In this document: one piece after another, positions 52,197 to 57,924 of the stretch
Numbering within the stretch: position 1 is the first letter of the stretch
Layout: the number at the start of each line of letters is the position of its first letter
From: Planctomycetota bacterium
GTDB taxonomy: Bacteria; Planctomycetota; Phycisphaerae; Phycisphaerales; UBA5793
Length of the DNA stretch: 57,924 nt
Direction: 5' to 3'
NCBI GenBank assembly: GCA_963205185.1
Contig: CAUJHZ010000027.1
Coordinates: 1-57,924, forward strand
Notes under the pieces: model-generated
The model's input: only the letters and a program-made list of their open reading frames with translations
Database searches by the model: none
Told to the model about the DNA's origin: nothing
Position numbers and translations under genes: made by a program

Positions 52197-52952
52197 ATGG
52201 CCATACAGAGCAGACTTGCCACCGGCTACTGGTTGCGCAAGGCCATCCTGACGGTGCTGTTTCTCGCCTTCGGCCTGTGGGCCGCCTACGACGGCTGGGT
52301 GCTCTTCCCCGCCCAGGCCCAGCGCTGGAAGGAGTACGACGAAGTCTACCGGCCGCTCGAAGCCCGCGTTCGCGCCGGCGAGCCGCTCATCGGCGAGGAA
52401 TCGCGCACGTACAACACGCTGAAGGCGAAGTACCCCCAGCCGCCCACCGAACGCACGGACATGGACGTGGCGTTGCAGCGATGGGGCATCCTGCCGCTGT
52501 GTGTGGGAATCAGCGTGCTGTTTGTCGTGACGTGGATCATCTCCGCCCGGCGCGTGTACACCTACAACGACGACGGCAGCCTGATCGCGCCCGAGGGAAC
52601 GTTCACGGCCGATGAGATGACCGGCATCGACATGACCCGCTGGATGTCCAAATCCATCGCCATGCTCGAGATCAACGGCGGTCCCAAGGGAGGCGGCCAG
52701 GCGGTGAAACTTGACGCCTGGATCTACGCCGAACTCGAAGATGTGATCGACGCCCTCAACCGGCGCTTTCACCCCGAGGAGTACCGGTCCCCGCCTGCCG
52801 ACACCGACCAGCCCGAGGGCGAGGCCGAAGAGGCTTCGGTCGAGCAGGTGTCCGGCCTGCTCGAGACCGACGGCGGCGCCGAAGCGATTGACGTCGAAGA
52901 CGACGAAGGCGAGTTCGACGAAAAGCAGCGCTCGGCCGGCACGGGTGGGTGA
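52197..52952 (+). CDS. Two-helix membrane protein, function unknown
   Basis: GGAGGA stands about 11 nt before the ATG. The 251-residue product has two hydrophobic helices (residues 17-36 and about 98-118) that enclose a short loop, a soluble beta-rich part (YTYNDDGSLIAPEGTFTADEMTGIDM and ...WIYAELEDVIDALNRRFHPEEY), and a long acidic C-terminal tail rich in Glu and Asp. trpB starts 27 nt after its stop, so they may share an mRNA, but no link in function is obvious. Confidence 0.65.
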   Translation: MAIQSRLATGYWLRKAILTVLFLAFGLWAAYDGWVLFPAQAQRWKEYDEVYRPLEARVRAGEPLIGEESRTYNTLKAKYPQPPTERTDMDVALQRWGILPLCVGISVLFVVTWIISARRVYTYNDDGSLIAPEGTFTADEMTGIDMTRWMSKSIAMLEINGGPKGGGQAVKLDAWIYAELEDVIDALNRRFHPEEYRSPPADTDQPEGEAEEASVEQVSGLLETDGGAEAIDVEDDEGEFDEKQRSAGTGG

Positions 52953-52979
52953 TCCATTGGCCGCGGCGGGAATCGCTCC

Positions 52980-54197
52980 ATGACGTCCAATGCATCCGCA
53001 AGCGCCGTGCCCAATGATCGCGGCCGCTTTGGCGTGTTCGGCGGCAGGTACGTGCCCGAGACGCTCGTTGCGGCCCTCGACGAACTTGCCCTTGAGTACG
53101 CACGGGCCCGCGAAGACGAGTCCTTTCAGGATGAACTGGGTGAACTGCTGCGCACCTACGTCGGGCGCCCGACGCCGCTCTATCTCGCCCGGCGGCTGAG
53201 CGAATACGCCGGCGGCGCGCGGATCTGGCTCAAGCGCGAAGACCTGGCGCACACCGGCGCGCACAAGATCAACAACACCATCGGCCAGGCGCTGCTGACG
53301 CGGCGGATGGGAAAGAAGCGCGTCATCGCCGAAACCGGCGCCGGTCAGCACGGCGTGGCGACCGCCACCGCTGCGGCGCACTTCGGCTTGTCCTGCGATG
53401 TCTACATGGGCAGTGAAGACATGCGCCGCCAACGCCTCAACGTGGTGCGCATGCAACTGCTGGGCGCGCGCGTGATCGCCGTGGATAGCGGCTCGCGCAC
53501 CCTCAAGGACGCCACCAACGAAGCGATGCGCGACTGGATGGCGTCGGTCGAAACGACGCACTACATCCTCGGCTCGGTCGTGGGACCGCATCCCTTTCCG
53601 CTCATCGTGCGCGATTTTCAGTCCGTCATCGGCCGCGAGTGCCGCGCCCAGTGCCTCGGGCAGATCGGCGCGTTGCCTGAGGTCGTCGTGGCGTGCGTCG
53701 GCGGCGGGAGCAACGCGGCGGGCATCTTTCATCCCTTCATTGGTGACGCGTCGGTCCGGCTGGTGGGCGTCGAAGCGGGAGGCCGGAGCGCGGCGGAAGG
53801 CGAGCACGCCGCGCCGCTGTCGCATGGCCGCCCGGGCGTGCTGCACGGCTCGCTCAGTTACGTCCTGCAGAGCGAAGACGGGCAGACGAGCCTCGTGCAC
53901 TCCATCTCAGCGGGGCTCGACTATCCTGGCGTCGGACCCGAGCACAGTTATTGGCGCGACGCCGGCCGGGTCGAATACTGCACCGCCGGTGACGCCGAAG
54001 CACTTGAGGCGTTTTCACTGCTGGCCCGCACCGAGGGGCTGATCCCGGCCCTGGAGAGCGCGCACGCCATCGCCCGCGCGGTGGATCTCGCCGGCCGACT
54101 CGCCCCGAGCGCCAACGTCGTCGTGAACCTGTCCGGTCGCGGCGACAAGGATGTGGATGAAGCCGCCCGGCTCATCGAGGCAGGGAAACGGCCCTAA
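52980..54197 (+). CDS. trpB: Tryptophan synthase beta subunit
   Basis: A 405-residue pyridoxal-phosphate enzyme that condenses indole and serine to tryptophan. The PLP lysine is Lys96 in HTGAHKINN; the phosphate-binding GGGSNA loop and the [14 protein letters not shown] motif are present, and SEDGQ...[17 protein letters not shown] is the conserved late segment of TrpB1. It normally pairs with TrpA, but no trpA or other trp gene is adjacent. It may share a transcript with the membrane-protein gene before it. Confidence 0.94.
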   Translation: MTSNASASAVPNDRGRFGVFGGRYVPETLVAALDELALEYARAREDESFQDELGELLRTYVGRPTPLYLARRLSEYAGGARIWLKREDLAHTGAHKINNTIGQALLTRRMGKKRVIAETGAGQHGVATATAAAHFGLSCDVYMGSEDMRRQRLNVVRMQLLGARVIAVDSGSRTLKDATNEAMRDWMASVETTHYILGSVVGPHPFPLIVRDFQSVIGRECRAQCLGQIGALPEVVVACVGGGSNAAGIFHPFIGDASVRLVGVEAGGRSAAEGEHAAPLSHGRPGVLHGSLSYVLQSEDGQTSLVHSISAGLDYPGVGPEHSYWRDAGRVEYCTAGDAEALEAFSLLARTEGLIPALESAHAIARAVDLAGRLAPSANVVVNLSGRGDKDVDEAARLIEAGKRP

Positions 54198-54542
54198 TCC
54201 TTCCGGCCGCAGCACCAACATATTGTGCTAAAGCTGTTATCGGGCACCACATTTTGTGTTACAGCGGCCGAGCCGGCTGGAATTGCATCATGGGCGGCGG
54301 CACCCTCGACCGATAACTTAAACATCCGACCACGACGCGTCGGAAGATCCACCGGCGGCGCCACTGCTCTGCCGAGCCCTTCAATGGGGTGGTGCCGCGA
54401 CGCTTGGTGGATCCAACTGGTTCGACGGCTGCCGGCCGACGAATCGTCCGGCAGACTCGAATCTGCGAGTCGAGAAGCCACGTGTGCTGTCTTCGCGTCT
54501 GCATGGGTGCCGCACGAAGGCAGAACTGGAAAGAGGTCCCCC
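54198..54542. other. Intergenic region after trpB
   Basis: 345 nt with no supported gene. A frame runs through from 54225 but codes for low-complexity sequence without a domain. Small hairpins such as GACTCG-AATCTG-CGAGTC (about 54453-54470) are seen. I find no terminator with a U tract and no c-di-GMP riboswitch, though a PilZ gene follows. Confidence 0.45.
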
Positions 54543-55055
54543 ATGAACAGCCACAACTCATCATCACAGGAAACGCTCTGTTCGAGCCTGCTGCTGCAGG
54601 ACCGGCGCGCCGATGCGCGACGCCGCTGCCGCGCTGCGGTATGGATTCTCGACGATGACCTGACACGCGTCACGGAGTTTGCCACTGCCGTCGACATCTC
54701 GCGCGGCGGCGTGGCGCTGTGCCTTCACACCGACGAAACGCTTACGCTCGAGTCGCTGCATCCGGGCCGCGAGTGGCTCGTCATCCTCGACGACCCCAGC
54801 GGTCTCGAGCCGCTGGCGACGAACCGCACGGCGATCATTCGGCTCCTGCGATCCGATTGCGATGGGCACGGCAACATCCGTATTGCCTGCGCTTTTGCAG
54901 CGCGGCAGGTGGGTCGCTGCCTGCCGAAGCGGGCCGGCGCAGGGGCGCGGTCTGCTGAGCCGCCGAGCGATTGCATCGCCGGCGATCTGCTCGACGAACT
55001 GGCCGAGCGGCTGGCGCGCGAATTGACCGCCGAGCAGCGGGCCCAGCGGATCTGA
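54543..55055 (+). CDS. PilZ-domain protein
   Basis: A 170-residue protein; GGAAAGAGG precedes the ATG. The c-di-GMP-binding pattern of PilZ is present: RRADARRR near residue 21 (R-x-x-x-R) and, about 30 residues later, DISRGGVALCL (D/N-x-S-x-x-G), followed by beta strands and a helical C-terminus (DLLDELAERLARELTAEQ). It probably responds to c-di-GMP to control motility, secretion or polysaccharide. No diguanylate cyclase or PDE gene is in view. Confidence 0.75.
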   Translation: MNSHNSSSQETLCSSLLLQDRRADARRRCRAAVWILDDDLTRVTEFATAVDISRGGVALCLHTDETLTLESLHPGREWLVILDDPSGLEPLATNRTAIIRLLRSDCDGHGNIRIACAFAARQVGRCLPKRAGAGARSAEPPSDCIAGDLLDELAERLARELTAEQRAQRI

Positions 55056-55319
55056 CCGCCACCCGACCTGCGGCCGACGGCTCTGACGTCCGCATAACCT
55101 GATGCGCCGGCGGGGCTGCCGCCGGCGCTGCGCCGAATCGCATTGAATGCCTCTGCGGATCGTGCCGATCTTTCCGACAAGGTACAGCCCGTTGCGGTGG
55201 GTCCGGTGGCCGCCGCGGCGGCTTGCCAGCCGCGACGCGCGGTGCGCAGTTCCGAGACGAGCGGCGTCGGCGATCGGCTCGTCGTCGAGCATCGGTCGGC
55301 TCACGCGCGGGGATTGGCC

Positions 55320-56765
55320 ATGGCTCAACATTCCGCCCGAGCAGAACTCCAGGTGATCGTCGCCAAGGATGCGCTCACGGCGGATCTCTCCATCCCGCAC
55401 AACGTCTGCGCTGAACAGTTCTGCGTCGATGGCCTCACCGCAGCGCTTCGCTCGGCCGGCGTCGAGATCACCGACGCCGTCACCGCGCGGCTCGCCGAAC
55501 TGGTCGCCGATCCTCCCGCGTGCGACGCTTCGCATCGCGTCACCGTCGCCCAAGCGATCCAGCCCGAGCACGGCGCCGACGGCCGTGTCGAATGGCTCAT
55601 CGAAGAAGAGCACAAGCCGCACATCAAGCCAGACGGCAGCATTTCGTTTTACGAGCAGAGCGCCTACACGATGGTCAGCGCCGGGCAGGTCATCGCGCGC
55701 ATCGTGCCGCCCGAGCCCGGCCGCCCCGGCCGCAACGTGCTCGGCGAGCCGATTCCGGCCAAGGACGGCCAGCCCGCCGACGTCAAACTTGACGAGACCA
55801 TCATCATCAACGACCAGGCCGAACTCGTGGCGCAGCTCGACGGCGTGTTCATGCGCGAGCGCGGCCGGCCGACCATCCGACAGATTCTCGAAGTGTCCGG
55901 CTACGTTGACTTCTCGACGGGCAACATCGACTTTCACGGCGACGTCGTGGTGCGCAAGGGCGTGCGCGACCTGTTCAAAGTTCGCGCCACCGGCCGCATC
56001 GAAGTGCGCGGCCTCGTCGAAGCCGCCACGCTCGATTGCGACGGCGATCTCGTCCTGGCCGGCGGAGTCGCGGGTCGCGAGCACGCGCTCATCCGATCGC
56101 AGAGCAACATCATCGCGCGCTATCTCAACGGCACGCGGATCGAAGTGCAGGGCGATCTGCTCTTCGAAAAGGAGATGATCGGCTGCGACGCGCTGGTGCG
56201 CGGCCGGGTCGTCTCGCAGCAGGGTTCGATCATCGGCGGCACGCTCGCCGGCGCCAAAGGGATGGAAATCGCCGTACTCGGCAGCCCCGCCGGCGTTGAG
56301 ACGACGATCCAGCTCGGCTCGCTGCCGCTGCTCCGCGCCCGGGTGCGCAAGCTCGAAGACGTGGTGAACCAGCTGGGCCACGTGCTGACGGCGCTCGTGC
56401 AGCAGCGCGAGCAGCTCGTCGCGCCGTCCAAGCGATTGCCTGCCGCGACGCGCGAGCGGCTCATCAAGGTGACTGAAGACATCCGCACCGCCGACGAGCA
56501 GCGCAAGGAAGCGCAGCGCAAGCACGACGAGGCGGCAGCGCTGATCGAGACGCTGCTGGCCTACGAAGCAACGATCACCAAGATGCTGCACGTGGGGGTG
56601 GTGTTCGGCATCAGCCGCCAGCCGATGCGCGTGCACATGGATGTGCTTGGCCCGCTGGTCATCCGCATCGCCGAGAGCGGCCAGGTGCTGGTGTGTCCCC
56701 AAGGCGCCGCCCCGATCCCCATCGAGAAGATCACCCGCCCGCACCGCCCGGCCGAAGCGGCATAG
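55320..56765 (+). CDS. FapA family protein (DUF342)
   Basis: A 481-residue protein with an N-terminal domain (about 1-105), a FapA core with GRPGRNVLGEPIPAKDGQP, a right-handed beta-helix (about 190-310; GNIDFHGDVVVRKGV...GRIEVRGLVEAATLDCDGDLVLAGGV), a long coiled coil (about 340-420), and a terminal beta part. This is the layout of DUF342/FapA proteins, which bind polysaccharide or membranes in other bacteria. The start at 55320 is chosen because similarity begins there; an in-frame extension to 55143 is low-complexity. The PilZ gene lies about 260 nt upstream. Confidence 0.8.
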   Translation: MAQHSARAELQVIVAKDALTADLSIPHNVCAEQFCVDGLTAALRSAGVEITDAVTARLAELVADPPACDASHRVTVAQAIQPEHGADGRVEWLIEEEHKPHIKPDGSISFYEQSAYTMVSAGQVIARIVPPEPGRPGRNVLGEPIPAKDGQPADVKLDETIIINDQAELVAQLDGVFMRERGRPTIRQILEVSGYVDFSTGNIDFHGDVVVRKGVRDLFKVRATGRIEVRGLVEAATLDCDGDLVLAGGVAGREHALIRSQSNIIARYLNGTRIEVQGDLLFEKEMIGCDALVRGRVVSQQGSIIGGTLAGAKGMEIAVLGSPAGVETTIQLGSLPLLRARVRKLEDVVNQLGHVLTALVQQREQLVAPSKRLPAATRERLIKVTEDIRTADEQRKEAQRKHDEAAALIETLLAYEATITKMLHVGVVFGISRQPMRVHMDVLGPLVIRIAESGQVLVCPQGAAPIPIEKITRPHRPAEAA

Positions 56766-56838
56766 CGGCGAGTGCGCCGATTTCGCGAATCTGAAGCAAA
56801 AAACCGCCGCGTTCGCGCCGAAGTGTGCCGGAATTGGT

Positions 56839-56876
56839 TATATTTGGGTGGTCTGCCGACGCCATGAGCCGTCGGC
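56839..56876 (+). promoter_or_regulatory. Candidate -10 box and leader hairpin of the kelch gene
   Basis: TATATT (56839-56844) is a good -10 without a clear -35. GCCGACG-CCATGAGC-CGTCGGC (56855-56876) forms a perfect 7-bp stem in the presumed leader, 23 nt before the ATG. Confidence 0.4.
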
Positions 56877-56899
56877 GTAAGTACGAAAGAGGTTCTCAC

Positions 56900-57799
56900 A
56901 TGCGGCTGGCGCCACTCGGACACGGAGGCGGCATCGCGCGGGCGTACGGGTTGATCGTTGCCGTCGCGATGTTGTGGAACGGAGCATCAAGTCTCGGCCA
57001 GCCCTGTGCGGACTGGGTGCAGCGAGATGATGCCAATCCTGATTGGCCGCGCGCTCTGAGCGGACCCGCCATGACATTTGAACGATCCCAACAGCAGATA
57101 CTCGTCGTCGGCCGGTACTACGGTGGTAACTCGACTGAAACATGGGGTTGGGACGGAAGTGGATGGCAGTTTCTCTCGCCAGGCGAATTGCCTGCGCGGA
57201 ATGCCCACGTCATGGCATATGACACCGCGCGTGACACCGCCGTCCTCTTCGGGGGTATCGTCGGTCGCGATCCAGTGCAGGAAACATGGGAACGAGGATC
57301 CTCCGGGGTGTGGACGCTCGTATCGTCTACCGGTCCGCCTCCTCGCTTTTCCACTGCGATGGCGTACGACGCGCGACGAGGCGTAACCGTGCTCTTCGGA
57401 GGATACTCGTCAAGCACTCGGGAATTGGGAGACACTTGGGAGTGGGACGGCCAAGTCTGGACCCATGTTGCCGACTCGGGGCCGAGTCGGCGCGACTCGC
57501 ACGCGATGGCGTACGACAGCCAGCGCGGGGTAACGGTGCTTTATGGCGGCTCTGGCCCCTCCCAACGCCACACGGACACTTGGGAGTGGGACGGCGCGGA
57601 GTGGACCCTCGTGGATGAAGTCGGCCTTGGAGCCCGTGCGGGAGCCAAGATGACCTACGACGAACAGCGCGGGCACTCTCTCTTGTTCGGCGGCGAAGAT
57701 GAGACAGGAGCAGACCGGGAGGATCTCTGGGCGTGGGATGGCGAACAGTGGAGGCTACTCAGCACGGCCGGCCCCGGTTCAGATCTAGAGCGTTCCTAA
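56900..57799 (+). CDS. Secreted kelch-like propeller protein, C-terminus probably cut by an IS630 insertion
   Basis: GAAAGAGG precedes the ATG at 56900. The 299-residue frame has a signal peptide (IVAVAMLWNGASSLGQ) and about five kelch-type repeats with the core DTWEWDGxxWTxVxxxGPxxRxxHAMAYDxxRGVTVLFGG. It stops shortly after the last blade, with GSDLERS. The final codons lie within what seems to be the left end of an IS630 element that begins after the TA at 57786-57787, so the natural protein was probably longer. By analogy with the propeller at 43079 it may have lost more blades and a C-terminal module. Confidence 0.7.
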   Translation: MRLAPLGHGGGIARAYGLIVAVAMLWNGASSLGQPCADWVQRDDANPDWPRALSGPAMTFERSQQQILVVGRYYGGNSTETWGWDGSGWQFLSPGELPARNAHVMAYDTARDTAVLFGGIVGRDPVQETWERGSSGVWTLVSSTGPPPRFSTAMAYDARRGVTVLFGGYSSSTRELGDTWEWDGQVWTHVADSGPSRRDSHAMAYDSQRGVTVLYGGSGPSQRHTDTWEWDGAEWTLVDEVGLGARAGAKMTYDEQRGHSLLFGGEDETGADREDLWAWDGEQWRLLSTAGPGSDLERS

Positions 57800-57924
57800 T
57801 CCAAGCGTAGCGCGGTTCGGCGCTTGTTCGGTTGCGCCAGGCGGCGGCGTCATCTATGGTGTGTGCGACTCATGTTCGAGTCGGACAAGGAGCCAGGATG
57901 GCTGGACCGTATTCGAAGGATCTG
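57788..57924 (+). mobile_element. IS630-family insertion sequence, left end (partial)
   Basis: GAGCGTTCCTAATCCAAG begins right after a TA dinucleotide (57786-57787). IS630 elements insert at TA and have terminal repeats starting with GAGCG-like sequence. The element is followed by a transposase start at 57898 and continues beyond the window. Confidence 0.6.
57898..57924 (+). CDS. IS630-family transposase, N-terminus (partial)
   Basis: Only nine codons are in the window: MAGPYSKDL, preceded by AGGAGCC. This is the characteristic opening of IS630 transposases (MAxPYSxDLRxRV, the start of their helix-turn-helix). The rest lies outside the window, so integrity is unknown. Confidence 0.7.

Noticed and set aside
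54225-54542. Separate gene or PilZ N-terminal extension
   Set aside because: The frame has no recognisable domain, and the PilZ start at 54543 has its own Shine-Dalgarno.
54198-54542. c-di-GMP riboswitch before the PilZ gene
   Set aside because: The conserved GEMM core and tetraloop are not visible on either strand.

Overview
This GC-rich window reads as a chromosomal segment of a Planctomycetota bacterium, most likely Phycisphaerae-like. The evidence is gene style: a PEP-CTERM exported protein, a prepilin with an AFTLLELL leader, dockerin-type and FG-GAP secreted proteins, coiled-coil porins, small membrane proteins ending in a zinc ribbon, and a GluRS plus GlnRS pair. No 16S gene is present, so the taxonomy is inference. 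Both edges are cut inside mobile elements: the tail of an IS110-type transposase on the left and the start of an IS630-type element on the right.

Layout. 1-2.5 kb: IS110 remnant, CTP synthase with an in-frame palindromic insert, and a CAT-anticodon tRNA. 2.6-8.4 kb: two tandem zinc-ribbon membrane paralogues, then an ABC exporter operon (ATPase, double-FtsX permease, periplasmic adaptor) whose first two genes are separated by a small hairpin-rich insert. 8.6-16.5 kb: FG-GAP secreted protein, a small secreted protein behind a consensus sigma-54 promoter, a prepilin-like protein, and a sensor kinase / NtrC-type activator / dockerin-protein operon. 16.5-24 kb: giant alpha-2-macroglobulin and a secreted protein. 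24-32.5 kb: transketolase, two paralogous porins, ParA and VanZ genes, a conserved small protein, RecO. 32.8-41.5 kb: PEP-CTERM protein, acetyltransferase-like protein diverging from a ketosynthase, secreted and lipoproteins, RpiA with a structured leader, TolB-like propeller, and an M24-fold protein that seems to have lost metal ligands. 41.5-57.9 kb: MetK, a 13-repeat propeller protein, GluRS, GlnRS, a radical SAM protein, a glycine-zipper lipoprotein, TrpB, PilZ, FapA, and a kelch propeller interrupted by the IS630 element.

Themes. (1) Many genes build or decorate the cell envelope and outside. The FG-GAP protein and the 13-repeat propeller share an unrelated-looking C-terminal module with four aligned cysteines, a candidate undescribed domain. 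(2) Start sites fall into two classes: genes with a clear Shine-Dalgarno, and at least nine genes with no Shine-Dalgarno but a TANNNT box 5-9 nt before the start codon, which suggests frequent leaderless mRNAs. (3) The one consensus sigma-54 promoter lies about 3 kb from the only NtrC-type activator gene here, a plausible local circuit.

All identifications rest on reading motifs by eye. No database search, profile search or folding program was run.
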